Assembly: GCF_000725625.1 (NCBI RefSeq)
Contig: NZ_JOHS01000014.1
Coordinates: 124,001 to 188,000, forward strand
DNA: 64,000 nt
Reading direction: 5' to 3'
Origin: Streptomyces sp. NRRL F-6676
GTDB taxonomy: Bacteria; Actinomycetota; Actinomycetes; Streptomycetales; Streptomycetaceae
The position numbers and the translations under genes are program-made. How positions within the stretch are numbered: position 1 is the stretch's first letter; each line of letters starts with the position of its first letter. This document shows, one piece after another, positions 53,926-62,646 of the stretch. The notes under the pieces are model-generated. The model was not told where the DNA came from. It saw only the letters and a program-made list of their open reading frames with translations, and did not search any database.

Positions 53926-55404
53926 GTGCCCTCCATGAACGAACTCGTACGCCAGCACACGGCCCTCGGCGACTCCGACCTCGAGTGGCTCCACCTGCTG
54001 GTCTCGGAGTGGCAGCTGCTCTCCGACCTCTCCTTCGCCGACCTCGTCCTGTGGGTCCCCACCAGCGACGGCACGCGGTACGTCTCGGTCGCCCAGATGC
54101 GCCCCAACACCGGCCCCACCTCGTACCAGGACGACATGGTCGGCCACCTCGTCCCGCGCGGCCGCCGCCCGCTGCTCGACGCCGCCCTGGACGAGGGGCG
54201 CATCGTCCGCGAGGGCGATCCCGAGTGGCGCGAGGAGGTCCCGGTCCGCGTCGAGTCCATCCCCGTACGGCGCGAGGGGCGCGTCCTCGGCGTCATCGCG
54301 CGCAACACCAACCTGCTCACCGTGCGCACCCCGAGCCGCCTCGAACTGACCTATCTGCAAAGCGCCTCCGACCTCGCCCAGATGATCGCGGCCGGCTCCT
54401 TCCCCTTCCCCGACCAGCAGGTCGACATGGACGCCGCCCCGCGCGTCGGCGACGGCCTGGTCCGGCTGGACGCGGACGGCATCGTCCAGTACGCCTCGCC
54501 CAACGCCCTGTCCGCGTATCACCGCATGGGCCTCGCCTCCGACCTCGTGGGCCACCGCCTCGGGCAGACGACGGCCGAACTCGCCCCCACCCGGGGCCCG
54601 GTGGACGAGGCGCTGGCCAAGGTGGCCAGCGGCTGGGCGCCGCGCGAGTTCGAGATCGAGGCCAGGGACGGAGTGATCCAGTTCCGCGCCATCCCGCTCA
54701 AGCCCAAGGGTGTGCGCATCGGTTCCCTGGTCCTGCTCCGGGACGTCACGGAACTGCGCCGCCGCGAGCGCGAGTTGATCACCAAGGACGCCACCATCCG
54801 GGAGATCCACCACCGGGTCAAGAACAACCTCCAGACGGTCGCCGCGCTGCTGCGGCTCCAGGCCCGCCGCATCGACTCCGAGCGCGGCCGGGAGGCGCTG
54901 GAGGAGGCCGTCCGCCGGGTCGGCTCGATCGCCATCGTCCACGAGACGCTGTCTCAGAACCTGGACGAGCGGGTGGAGTTCGACGAGATCGCCGACCGGG
55001 TGCTCGCCATGGTCGCCGAGATCTCCCCGGGCAAGGTCACCGGCCGGCGCACCGGACACTTCGGCATCCTGGACGCGGAGGTCGCCACCCCGCTCTCCAT
55101 GGTCCTCACCGAAGTCCTGCAAAACGCACTGGAGCACGGCTTCGGCCCGGGCGAGACCGGCACGGTCGAGGTCTCGGCGGTCCGCGGCGGCACGTCCAAG
55201 GAGGCCCGTCTGCTGGTCACCGTGCAGGACGACGGGGTGGGCCTGCCCGAGGGCTTCGACCCGCACCGCTCGGGCAACCTCGGCCTGCAAATCGTCCGGA
55301 CCCTGGTGGAGGGGGAGTTGGGCGGCACCTTCGACATGGTCCCGGCGGCGAGCGGACACGGCACCCGCGTCATCCTGGACGTCCCGGTCCGGGCCCAGAA
55401 GTAG
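53926..55404 (+). CDS. PdtaS-like sensor histidine kinase (HisKA_2)
   Basis: A 492-residue soluble kinase. A GAF-like N-terminal sensor (LLVSEWQLLSDLSFADLVLWVPTSDGTRYVSVAQMRPN, about 20-160) is followed by a PAS domain (DGLVRLDADGIVQYASPNAL, about 180-290). Next come the HisKA_2 phosphoacceptor REIHHRVKNNLQTVAALLRLQ (about 300) and an HATPase (VLQNALEHGF, QDDGVGLPEGF, GNLGLQIVRTLVEGELGG). Such kinases usually signal to an ANTAR-domain RNA-binding regulator; none is adjacent. The start is GTG 53926 or ATG 53935 (MNELVRQH); neither has a strong ribosome site. Confidence 0.9.
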   Translation: MPSMNELVRQHTALGDSDLEWLHLLVSEWQLLSDLSFADLVLWVPTSDGTRYVSVAQMRPNTGPTSYQDDMVGHLVPRGRRPLLDAALDEGRIVREGDPEWREEVPVRVESIPVRREGRVLGVIARNTNLLTVRTPSRLELTYLQSASDLAQMIAAGSFPFPDQQVDMDAAPRVGDGLVRLDADGIVQYASPNALSAYHRMGLASDLVGHRLGQTTAELAPTRGPVDEALAKVASGWAPREFEIEARDGVIQFRAIPLKPKGVRIGSLVLLRDVTELRRRERELITKDATIREIHHRVKNNLQTVAALLRLQARRIDSERGREALEEAVRRVGSIAIVHETLSQNLDERVEFDEIADRVLAMVAEISPGKVTGRRTGHFGILDAEVATPLSMVLTEVLQNALEHGFGPGETGTVEVSAVRGGTSKEARLLVTVQDDGVGLPEGFDPHRSGNLGLQIVRTLVEGELGGTFDMVPAASGHGTRVILDVPVRAQK

Positions 55405-55454
55405 CCCGGTGCGGCCGGGAGCAGTCCGGGCCGGCGCGGGGTCGTGGAAAACAG

Positions 55455-55484
55455 CGAGCCCCGGACCAGAAGGTCCGGGGCTCG
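55455..55484. terminator. bidirectional terminator, sensor kinase / wblE
   Basis: A 13-bp perfect stem (CGAGCCCCGGACC / GGTCCGGGGCTCG) with an AGAA loop, 50 nt after the kinase stop. Confidence 0.8.
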
Positions 55485-55596
55485 AACTGCTGCTTGCTTC
55501 AAGCGCATCGGGGGTACTGCGCGCTGCGGCTCGGGGGCGGGAGATGCGTGCTCGCTGCACGCGCCGCCGGGCTCGGGCTCGTACGGGGTGGGTGTG

Positions 55597-55854
55597 TCAG
55601 GCGGAGGCCTGACGGGCCCGGTTGCGGGCGGCGCGGCGCTTCATGGCGCGGCGCTCGTCCTCGCTGAGACCACCCCAGACGCCGGAGTCCTGACCGGACT
55701 CGAGCGCCCACTGCAAACACTGATCCATCACGGGGCAGCGCCGGCAGACGGCCTTGGCTTCCTCGATCTGCAGCAGCGCAGGACCGGTGTTGCCGATGGG
55801 GAAGAACAGCTCGGGGTCTTCCTCGCGGCAAACGGCGTTGTGACGCCAGTCCAT
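55597..55854 (-). CDS. wblE: WhiB-like iron-sulfur transcription factor WblE
   Basis: An 85-residue Wbl protein. Four cysteines at 9, 37, 40 and 46 (C-x27-C-x2-C-x5-C) ligate a [4Fe-4S] cluster. GVWGG at 58-62 is the Wbl turn that contacts sigma region 4, and a basic tail follows (RRAMKRRAARNRARQ). The sequence is that of WblE, the most conserved actinobacterial Wbl, and the position next to the sensor kinase matches. AAGGAGAGG is 7 nt before ATG. A leader of some 300 bp precedes it. Confidence 0.95.
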   Translation of the reverse strand: MDWRHNAVCREEDPELFFPIGNTGPALLQIEEAKAVCRRCPVMDQCLQWALESGQDSGVWGGLSEDERRAMKRRAARNRARQASA

Positions 55855-56171
55855 GGCTGCTACCTCTCCTTGGTATTACGTGCGGTTGCTTGTGAATGTG
55901 AACGCTTTCACGAATCCCCCGACAAGTGAAGGGCCGACCGTCAGCCACACTGCGGCGGTCCTGGTTTCGAGGAGGGATTCGGGCTCTTAGGGGGGCCGGT
56001 GTTGCCGTGCCGTCCCGAGCGCCACGTAGAGACTCGCAAACCTCAGCGGCGGATACAACCCCTTCCGGAAAGTTTTTTTTGATTCCTTGGTGTCGACTAG
56101 GTCACAGCCGTACTTCCAAGGGGTGGACCCTGGCCTAAACGTTCGAGTGAAAGGACTTTGGCCCGTTCTGC
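55855..56171. other. wblE upstream region
   Basis: 317 bp of relatively low GC with no gene. It contains an inverted repeat GTGAA-CGCT-TTCAC near 55899 and an unusual T8 run (56073-56080 region) with CTTCCGGAAAG before it. The wblE promoter must lie here, but I could not place it; a GGAAT/GTTG pair exists on the wblE strand with 22 nt spacing, too long for sigma-R. Confidence 0.5.
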
Positions 56172-57140
56172 TCACACAATCACACGCAGTGCACGGCGTA
56201 CGCCTGTGAACGCCACGCTGGTACGCAGTCCGAGGTGGTCGCCGTCCATCTGGAGGGGCAGTGGCACCTTCGAATGCAAGGTGAAGTCCGTCAGGTCGTG
56301 CAGCGACACCGCGTGCTTCCCACGGGGTCCGCGCTCGGGGGACGAAGTGAGCAACTGGGTCGCATACCGGGCAACCGCGGCCGTCGACATACGGCTGAGC
56401 CCGAGGATGTCGAGCCCGGTATCGAACGAGGCCTTAGGTGACGCGTACACCGGGCGATTGCCGAGAAACGTCCACGGCGAGGTGTTGCAGATGATCGACA
56501 GCACCAGATCGGTGACCGGCTCCTCGCCGGGCCGCTCCAGTGTGATCGTTCCGTGCCGACGGTGGGGTTCGTCCAGAAACTGACGGACGACCTGGCGCAG
56601 ATACAGCGCATGGGTCGACCGCCGGCCCCGCTCGCGCTGCTGTTCGACCCGGCCGATCACGCCCGCGTCGAAGCCCAGCCCCGCGCAGAAGGTGAACCAG
56701 CGGGCCGGCACCGACTCGTCGTCCGTGCCGGGCACACCGGAGGCCCGGCCGAGGCCGACGGTGCGTTGGCTGCCCTCGCGCAGCGCGTCGAGCAGGGCGC
56801 CGGTGGCCTCCACGGCGTCGTTGGGCAGACCGAGGGCGCGGGCGAAGACGTTGGTGGAGCCGCCCGGGACCACGGCGAGGCCGGGCAGCCTGCCGGGGTC
56901 GGGGCCGTGGTGCAGCAGGCCGTTGACGACCTCGTTGACCGTGCCGTCGCCGCCGAGGGCGACGACCAGGTCTATGTCCTCGCTCTCCGCGGCCTGCCGG
57001 CCGAGGTCGCGGGCATGGCCGCGGTACTCGGTCATGACCGCCTCGAGCTTCATCTCGCTCGCCAGCGCGTGGATCAGGACGTCACGCGTACGTGCGCTTG
57101 TGGTGGTTGCCGCCGGATTGACCACGAGAAGTGCACGCAT
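56172..57140 (-). CDS. diacylglycerol/lipid kinase family protein
   Basis: A 322-residue DAGK-catalytic-domain protein (DgkB/YegS type). VVNPAATTTSARTRD opens the fold, and the nucleotide motif is LVVALGGDGTVNEVVNGLL (about 60-78). GLAVVPGGSTNVFARALGLP and CAGLGFDAGVIGRVE complete the active site. It would phosphorylate diacylglycerol or a related lipid at the membrane. ATG 57140 (MRALLVVNPAA) is chosen; the frame continues upstream only through a 12-bp tandem repeat that would encode GPFR-type repeats. Lipid substrate unknown. Confidence 0.88.
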   Translation of the reverse strand: MRALLVVNPAATTTSARTRDVLIHALASEMKLEAVMTEYRGHARDLGRQAAESEDIDLVVALGGDGTVNEVVNGLLHHGPDPGRLPGLAVVPGGSTNVFARALGLPNDAVEATGALLDALREGSQRTVGLGRASGVPGTDDESVPARWFTFCAGLGFDAGVIGRVEQQRERGRRSTHALYLRQVVRQFLDEPHRRHGTITLERPGEEPVTDLVLSIICNTSPWTFLGNRPVYASPKASFDTGLDILGLSRMSTAAVARYATQLLTSSPERGPRGKHAVSLHDLTDFTLHSKVPLPLQMDGDHLGLRTSVAFTGVRRALRVIV

Positions 57141-57192
57141 GCGATGCAGGTTACCTACCGGGTGGTACTCGGCCCAGCCCGAGGGTGTCCTC

Positions 57193-57264
57193 GGCCCTCG
57201 GAACGGCCCTCGGAACGGGCCGGGGAACGGACCGCAGAACGGCCCGGGGAACGGTCCGTGGAGC
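57193..57264. repeat. six 12-bp tandem units between divergent genes
   Basis: GGCCCTCGGAAC-type units repeat at exact 12-bp steps, the first two identical and the others with one to five changes. They occupy the 186-bp divergent spacer. Confidence 0.9.
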
Positions 57265-57326
57265 GGCTCGGCGCAGGACACCCGGCGGCCCGGAATGGGC
57301 CCGCACGCCAGGGCTACCCTTCAAGG

Positions 57327-57797
57327 GTGAGTTCTGAGCAGAGATCCGCCCCGGACACCGACCCCGCCGCCGAGAAGCCCGACGGTCCCGTCGGCCCGCG
57401 TCCCGCGCGACTGACGGCCGCGGCGGCGCTGTGCGCGCTGGAAGGGCTCGCCCTGGCCGCCGGCGGGGTGTGGATGCTCGTCCTGGGGGCGGCCGGCGAC
57501 TCCGGCGACCGGCAGACGGGGATCACCGGCGGCGTCACGCTGGTCGTGCTCGCGCTGCTGCCGCTGCTGGCCGCGCGCGGGCTGCTGCTGCGGCGCGGCT
57601 GGAGCCGGGGGCCGGCCGTGATCACGCAGATCATGGCGCTGCCGGTGGCCTACAGCCTGCTCCAGGCCGACAGTGTGGCGATCCCGGCGGGCATCGTCCT
57701 CGCGGTGGTGGCGATCACGGCGCTGGTCCTGCTGGTCAACCCCGCGACGACGAAGGCACTGGGCATCAAGGGCCCGGGCCGCGCCGAACCGAAGTAG
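57327..57797 (+). CDS. four-helix integral membrane protein
   Basis: A 156-residue protein with four membrane helices (ALCALEGLALAAGGVWMLVLG, GGVTLVVLALLPLLAARGLLL, AVITQIMALPVAYSLL, AGIVLAVVAITALVLLV) and a polar N-terminus of 35 residues. Function unknown; similar small proteins occur throughout Streptomyces. GTG 57327 is the first residue of the conserved-looking sequence. It has only AAGG directly adjacent, and TACCCT (57316-57321) sits where a -10 box would place the transcript start at the GTG, so a leaderless mRNA is possible. Confidence 0.75.
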   Translation: MSSEQRSAPDTDPAAEKPDGPVGPRPARLTAAAALCALEGLALAAGGVWMLVLGAAGDSGDRQTGITGGVTLVVLALLPLLAARGLLLRRGWSRGPAVITQIMALPVAYSLLQADSVAIPAGIVLAVVAITALVLLVNPATTKALGIKGPGRAEPK

Positions 57798-57842
57798 TAC
57801 GCCGACGCGGGGCCCGCCCCCTTCCCGACGCGCCGCCCCCTG

Positions 57843-58988
57843 CTACTCCTCCACCAGCAGCTTCTCCCGGAGCTGGGCCAGCGTGCGGGCCAGCAGGCGG
57901 GAGACGTGCATCTGCGAGATGCCGACCTCCTGCGCGATCTGCGACTGGGTCATGTTGGCGAAGAACCGCAGCAGCAGGATGCGCTTCTCACGCGGCGGGA
58001 GGTCCTCGAGGAGCGGCTTGAGCGACTCGCGGTACTCGACGCCCTCCAGCGCCTCGTCCTCCGCGCCGAGCGTGTCCGCGACCGCCGGGGACTCGTCGTC
58101 GGTGTCGGGGACGTCCAGCGACAGCGTGGAGTACGCGTTGGCGGACTCCAGGCCCTCCAGCACCTCCTCCTCGGAGATGGCCAGCTTCTCGGCCAGCTCG
58201 TGCACCGTGGGGGAGCGGCCGTGCAGCTGGGAGAGTTCCGCCGTGGCCGTGGTGAGCGCCAGGCGCAGTTCCTGGAGCCGGCGCGGGACGCGCACCGCCC
58301 AGCCCTTGTCGCGGAAGTGCCGCTTGATCTCGCCGACCACCGTCGGCGTCGCGTAGGTGGAGAACTCCACGCCCCGGTCGGGGTCGAACCGGTCGACCGA
58401 CTTGATCAGCCCGATGGTGGCGACCTGCGTGAGGTCGTCCAGCGGCTCGCCGCGGTTGCGGAACCGGCGCGCGAGGTGCTCCACGAGCGGCAGATGCATC
58501 CGGACCAGCCGGTTGCGTAGCTCCGCGTACTCCGGGCTGCCCGCCGGCAGGGCGCGCAGTTCGACGAACATCGCCCGCGCGCCGCTGCGGTCCGTGGGGT
58601 CGTGCTGCGCGTGCTGTGCGTGCTGCCCGTGCGGGGCGTGCTCCGTGTGCTGCGGGGTCTCCCGCACGCCCTGCTCGGCGTTCCGCTCGTGCTCGCTCAT
58701 CGTCTGGCCCGTCACCCTTCCCCGAGCTCCCGACCCCGCTGGAACAGGGAGAACCCCGATCGACGCCGGTGCGGGCGCGCCCCGGGAGACGCCCTCCTGC
58801 GCCCGCTGTCCGCCGGCCGGGACACCGACCGCGGAGGACTCGTCCTCCGGATGCGGCCGGGCCTGCTCAGGGATGCCGTCGATGCCGTCCGCCGCGCGCG
58901 GCGGCCCGCCCGGGCCGCCGTCGCCCTCCGCGGGCGGTTTCCGTGTGCCGCGCTCTTCGTTGCGCACCGGCCCGTCCCCGTTCGTCAC
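57843..58988 (-). CDS. sigH: SigH, SigB/SigF-type stress sigma factor
   Basis: A 381-residue sigma factor. A variable N-terminal extension of about 95 residues is followed by a His/Gln-rich stretch (HGQHAQHAQHDP) and the SigF-type core: region 2 (MHLPLVEHLARRFRNRGEPLDDLTQVATIGLIKSVDRFDPDRGVEFSTYATPTVVGEIKRHFRD), region 3 (RSPTVHELAEKLAISEEEV) and region 4 (LPPREKRILLLRFFANMTQSQIAQEVGISQMHVSRLLART). GTG 58988 overlaps the anti-sigma stop (GTGA). An internal ATG at 58700 would give a 285-residue form; S. coelicolor SigH also exists as several isoforms. It mediates osmotic and developmental responses. Confidence 0.93.
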   Translation of the reverse strand: MTNGDGPVRNEERGTRKPPAEGDGGPGGPPRAADGIDGIPEQARPHPEDESSAVGVPAGGQRAQEGVSRGAPAPASIGVLPVPAGSGARGRVTGQTMSEHERNAEQGVRETPQHTEHAPHGQHAQHAQHDPTDRSGARAMFVELRALPAGSPEYAELRNRLVRMHLPLVEHLARRFRNRGEPLDDLTQVATIGLIKSVDRFDPDRGVEFSTYATPTVVGEIKRHFRDKGWAVRVPRRLQELRLALTTATAELSQLHGRSPTVHELAEKLAISEEEVLEGLESANAYSTLSLDVPDTDDESPAVADTLGAEDEALEGVEYRESLKPLLEDLPPREKRILLLRFFANMTQSQIAQEVGISQMHVSRLLARTLAQLREKLLVEE

Positions 58989-59398
58989 GCCGGCCCGGGT
59001 CCCGCGCCGCGCTGTTTGTAGAGGCTGATGGACACGACCTTGTCGTCGGAGACCGCCGAGGAGACCTTGCCCGCCAGGGCCGACAGCACGGTCCAGGCGA
59101 ACGTGTCGCGCGACGGGGCGTGGCCGTCGGTGGTCGGGGCCGACACCGTGACCTCGAGAGAGTCGTCGACCAGCCGGAAGACACAGCTGAGCACCGAGCC
59201 GGGCACGGCCTGCTGGAGCAGGATCGCGCAGGCCTCGTCGACTGCGATGCGCAGGTCCTCGATCTCGTCGAGGGTGAAGTCCAAACGGGCCGCGAGACCG
59301 GCGGTGGCCGTGCGCAGCACCGACAGGTAGGCCCCGGCAGCCGGCAGCCGGACTTCCACGAAGTCCTGGGTCGCGGGATCGCCTGCGATCTGGGACAC
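58985..59398 (-). CDS. prsH: anti-sigma factor PrsH/UshX, RsbW-type kinase fold
   Basis: A 137-residue RsbW-like HATPase protein. ATP-site elements are LDFTLDEIEDLRIAVDEACAILL (N-box region) and a C-terminal TFAWTVLSALAGKVSS. It binds SigH and is released by an antagonist partner switch. The start is GTG 59398 (MSQIAGDPATQDFVEVRLP) because GGAGG lies 5 nt upstream; a longer frame to 59533 or 59554 exists but lacks a ribosome site. It is translationally coupled to sigH. Confidence 0.9.
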   Translation of the reverse strand: MSQIAGDPATQDFVEVRLPAAGAYLSVLRTATAGLAARLDFTLDEIEDLRIAVDEACAILLQQAVPGSVLSCVFRLVDDSLEVTVSAPTTDGHAPSRDTFAWTVLSALAGKVSSAVSDDKVVSISLYKQRGAGPGPA

Positions 59399-59674
59399 CC
59401 TCACCTCCAAGGTGGTACAAGCATTCTGGGGGCCGAGGGTCGCCCCTCGGGTGGCGCACCACTGGTGCAGCGGTGACGCTACCGCGCTCGGCGTTTTCTG
59501 TCCCCGGGACCCCAGCCCCTTGCTGTCACTCATAGTAAACACGCGAACACGCACAGTGGCTAGGGGGTGGGCGGGCCCAATTGGGAAGAGCGCGCGCCGG
59601 ATTGACGTACCCAGACGTCAGACCGCCGAACCGTCCGGCTCAGGGTCGCACACGGGGCGACCGGATCGGGACGC

Positions 59675-59935
59675 TCAGACGAGGACGTGGTCGACGAAGC
59701 ACCAGCGCCAGTCCTCCCCGGGCTCGAACGTGCGCATGACGGGGTGCCCGCTCTCCTTGTAGTGCGCCGTGGCGTGCCGGTTGGGCGAGGAGTCGCAGCA
59801 GGCCACATGGCCGCACCCCAGGCACATCCGCAGCTGCACCGGGTGCGTGCCCTCCGCGAGGCACTCCTGGCACGTCTCGTGCGACGGTGCGGGTTCGGGG
59901 TGCGGCAGCGCGTCGGTGTGCGTGCACTGTTTCAT
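59675..59935 (-). CDS. UBP-type zinc finger protein
   Basis: An 86-residue protein that is essentially one ZnF-UBP domain. Cys and His pairs are CTHTD, CQECLAEG, RMCLGCGHVACCD and NRHATAHYKESGHPV, and the C-terminal WRWCFVDHVLV strand closes the fold. In eukaryotes this domain binds the free C-terminus of ubiquitin. Bacterial stand-alone copies are common in actinobacteria and of unknown function. It diverges from the antiporter gene by 62 bp. Confidence 0.85.
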   Translation of the reverse strand: MKQCTHTDALPHPEPAPSHETCQECLAEGTHPVQLRMCLGCGHVACCDSSPNRHATAHYKESGHPVMRTFEPGEDWRWCFVDHVLV

Positions 59936-59997
59936 GATTGCCAGGTTACGACGGGCCCACGGGGGACCGCGCGGAGAATGAGGGCGGGCGCAGGACG

Positions 59998-61593
59998 ATG
60001 CACGTATTCCCACTGCTGTTGCTGGTCGCGGGCAGTGCCGCGGTCGCCGGGGCGGCCCGGCGCACGGCCGTCCCCGCTCCGCTCCTCCTGGTCGCCGCCG
60101 GACTCGCGGTCTCCTACGCCCCCGGAGTGCCCGGCTACGGGCTCGACCCCGAGATCGTCCTGCCGCTGCTGCTGCCGCCCCTGCTCTACACGGCGGCCAG
60201 CGACAGCTCCTACCTCGACCTGCGGGCCCAACGGCGGCCGATCATGCTGCTGTCGGTCGGCTACGTGCTCTTCGCGACCCTGGCCGTCGGCTGGGCGGCG
60301 TACCTGCTGATCCCGGGGCTGCCGCTGCCCGCCGCCCTGGTGCTGGGCGCGGTGGTGGCACCTCCGGACGCGGTGGCGGCGACCGCGGTGGCCCGCCGGC
60401 TCGGACTGCCCTCCCGGCTGACGACGATCCTCCAGGGCGAGTCCCTGGTGAACGACGCCACCGCGATCACCGCCTACAAGGTGGCGCTGGCCGCTGCCGT
60501 CGGCGAGGGCGCCACCTGGGCCGACGGCCTGGAGGAGTTCCTGCTCGCCGCGGTCGGCGGAGTCGTCGTCGGACTGCTCCTCATGGTGCCCCTGCACTGG
60601 CTGCGCACCCGCCTCAAGGAGGCGCTGCTCCAGAACACCCTCTCCCTGCTCATCCCGTTCGTCGCCTACGCGGTCGCCGAACAGCTGCACGCCTCCGGAG
60701 TGCTCGCCGTGGTCGTCGTCGCCCTCTACCTGGGCCACCACAACTGGGAGGTCGATTTCGCCACCCGGCTCCAGGAGGAGGCGGTGTGGAAGATGGTGGC
60801 GTTCCTGCTGGAGTCCTCGGTGTTCGCGCTCATCGGACTCCAGCTTCCCGTCGTCCTCAAGGGGCTCGGCGAGAACGAGGGCACCAGGGCGGCGGTCTAC
60901 GCGGTCGTCCTCTTCCTGGTGGTCGTCGCCGTCCGTTTCGCCTGGGTGTTCCCCAGCACCTTCCTGCCCCGGGCGCTCTCCGCCCGCGTGCGGCGCAACG
61001 AGGAGAATCCCACCTGGAAGAGCCCGCTCATCATCGGCTGGGCAGGCATGCGCGGCGTGGTCTCGCTCGCCGTCGCCTTCTCCGTCCCGCTCACCGTGCA
61101 CGGCGGCGCCCCCTTCCCCGAGCGGAACCTGATCCTCTTCCTGACGTTCACCACCGTGATCGGTACCCTGGTGGTGCAGGGCCTCACCCTGCCCCCGCTG
61201 ATCCGCCGGCTCCGGCTGCCCCGGCCCGACCCGCAGAGCGAGACACTCGCCGAGGCCAACGCCCAGGCGCAGGCCTCCCGCGCCGCCGAACAGCGCCTGC
61301 ACGACCTCCTCACCGACGAGCGCAACGCCCTGCCGCCGCCCCTGGCCGACAGGCTGCGCGAGGTCATGGAGCGCCGCCGCAACGCCGTCTGGGAGCGCCT
61401 GGGCTCGGTCAACCCGGTCACCGGGGAGAGCGTCGACGACACCTACCGCCGGCTGTCCCGGGAGATGATCGGCGCCGAACGGGAGATGTTCGTCAGGCTC
61501 CGCGACGGCCGCTACATCGACGACGAGATGCTCCGCACCCTGCTGCGCCGCCTCGACCTGGAGGAGGCGGCGGCGTACCGGGAGACCACCTGA
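59998..61593 (+). CDS. CPA1-family Na+/H+ antiporter
   Basis: A 531-residue protein with about 12 membrane helices (1-410) and a soluble helical C-terminus of about 115 residues. Transport motifs: LGAVVAPPDAVAATAVARRLGLP, LQGESLVNDATAITAYKVAL (the ND pair for ion binding) and GWAGMRGVVSLAVAFSVPL. This is the NhaP/YjcE-like arrangement of CPA1 exchangers. It should move Na+ outward against H+. The ATG at 59998 lies 3-4 nt after AGGA. Confidence 0.9.
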   Translation: MHVFPLLLLVAGSAAVAGAARRTAVPAPLLLVAAGLAVSYAPGVPGYGLDPEIVLPLLLPPLLYTAASDSSYLDLRAQRRPIMLLSVGYVLFATLAVGWAAYLLIPGLPLPAALVLGAVVAPPDAVAATAVARRLGLPSRLTTILQGESLVNDATAITAYKVALAAAVGEGATWADGLEEFLLAAVGGVVVGLLLMVPLHWLRTRLKEALLQNTLSLLIPFVAYAVAEQLHASGVLAVVVVALYLGHHNWEVDFATRLQEEAVWKMVAFLLESSVFALIGLQLPVVLKGLGENEGTRAAVYAVVLFLVVVAVRFAWVFPSTFLPRALSARVRRNEENPTWKSPLIIGWAGMRGVVSLAVAFSVPLTVHGGAPFPERNLILFLTFTTVIGTLVVQGLTLPPLIRRLRLPRPDPQSETLAEANAQAQASRAAEQRLHDLLTDERNALPPPLADRLREVMERRRNAVWERLGSVNPVTGESVDDTYRRLSREMIGAEREMFVRLRDGRYIDDEMLRTLLRRLDLEEAAAYRETT

Positions 61594-61608
61594 GCCGTCC
61601 CGCGGGCT

Positions 61609-62544
61609 TCAGGGGAAGGGGCGGCCGGTGACCACCGCCGCGAGCGTCGTCCCGCGCGGGAAGACACCCTCTTCCGTCAGCGTGAGGAGCCCGGTCAGCA
61701 TTTTGGCCACATACAGCCGCTCCACGGGCAGCCCGTGCCGCTCCTCGAAGTCCTGTGCGAACGCCTCGAGGGCGGGCGTCGTACGGCCGTAGCCGCCGCA
61801 GTGGAAGCGGTCCTCCAGCCACCAGTCGCCGCGCCTGCCGCCGAACGCCCGCTCCTGGAGGGCGGCCGTCTCGGCGGCCAGGAAACCGCCCTTGAGCACC
61901 GCCACACCCAGGGCACGCTGCCCCGGGCCCAGCCCCGCCGCCAGCCCTGCCAGCGTGCCGCCGGTGCCGCACGCCACGGCGACGACGTCCGCGCGGCCGC
62001 GCAGCTCCTCGCCGAGGGTCCGGCAGCCGCGCACGGCACGGGAGTTGCTGCCGCCCTCGGGCACCACGTACGCGTCCTCGGCGCCCGCCGCACGCAGCAG
62101 GGCCGCCAGCGTCTCCGGCTCCGCCTTGCGCCGGTACGCCGCCCGGTCGGCGAAGTGCAGCCGCATCCCGTCGGCCGCGCAGCGCGCCAGGGAGGCGTTG
62201 AGGGGCCGCCCGGCCAGTTCCTGCCCGCGCACCACCCCCACGGTCTCCAGCCCCAGCAGCCGGCCCGCGGCGGCGGTGGCGCGCAGATGGTTGGAGTAGG
62301 CGCCGCCGAAGGTGACCACGGGCCGCCCGGCCGCCGCGGCGAGATTGGGCGCGAGCTTGCGCCACTTGTTGCCGACGATCTCCGGGTGGATCAGATCGTC
62401 CCGCTTCAGCACGAGCCGCACACCGTGCCGCCCGAACCGCTCGTCCTCGACGTCCTGGAGGGGCGAGGGCAGCCGGGGGCGCAGGGCGGCGACGTCCGGC
62501 GGACCGGGCGCGCCGGACGTGTCGGGGACGTGGGGGCCGGTCAT
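61609..62544 (-). CDS. PLP-dependent ACC deaminase / D-cysteine desulfhydrase family protein
   Basis: A 311-residue fold-type II PLP enzyme. Lys60 in IVGNKWRKLAPNL should bind PLP. TFGGAYSNHLRATAAAGRLLGL and ACGTGGTLAGLAAGL form the cofactor and phosphate loops. YVVPEGGSNSRAVRGCRTLGEEL matches 1-aminocyclopropane-1-carboxylate deaminase and D-cysteine desulfhydrase. The two activities cannot be separated confidently by eye. ATG 62544 (MTGPHVPDT) is taken; the longer frame is not conserved. Confidence 0.85.
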   Translation of the reverse strand: MTGPHVPDTSGAPGPPDVAALRPRLPSPLQDVEDERFGRHGVRLVLKRDDLIHPEIVGNKWRKLAPNLAAAAGRPVVTFGGAYSNHLRATAAAGRLLGLETVGVVRGQELAGRPLNASLARCAADGMRLHFADRAAYRRKAEPETLAALLRAAGAEDAYVVPEGGSNSRAVRGCRTLGEELRGRADVVAVACGTGGTLAGLAAGLGPGQRALGVAVLKGGFLAAETAALQERAFGGRRGDWWLEDRFHCGGYGRTTPALEAFAQDFEERHGLPVERLYVAKMLTGLLTLTEEGVFPRGTTLAAVVTGRPFP

Positions 62545-62584
62545 CCGGCCATTGTCCGTGTGCGTCCCGAGGGCCGCGCACGCA

Positions 62585-62606
62585 CCCGCCACGCGCGCGT
62601 GGCGGG
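62585..62606 (-). terminator. 22-bp perfect palindrome after the amidase gene
   Basis: CCCGCCACGCG and CGCGTGGCGGG abut without a spacer, 41 nt after the amidase stop and before the next same-strand gene. Confidence 0.6.
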
Positions 62607-62646
62607 CGACAGGCGGCGGGCCCCGTGCCCGTACGCGCCGGCGCGC

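Noticed and set aside
56065..56085. T8 run as a Rho-independent terminator
   Set aside because: The T-run is on the plus strand, where no gene ends. The flanking minus-strand gene would read it as A8, and the adjacent stem is only about 5 bp.
55920..56100. Sigma-R promoter on the wblE strand
   Set aside because: GGAAT and GTTG are present but 22 nt apart; sigma-R needs about 18.
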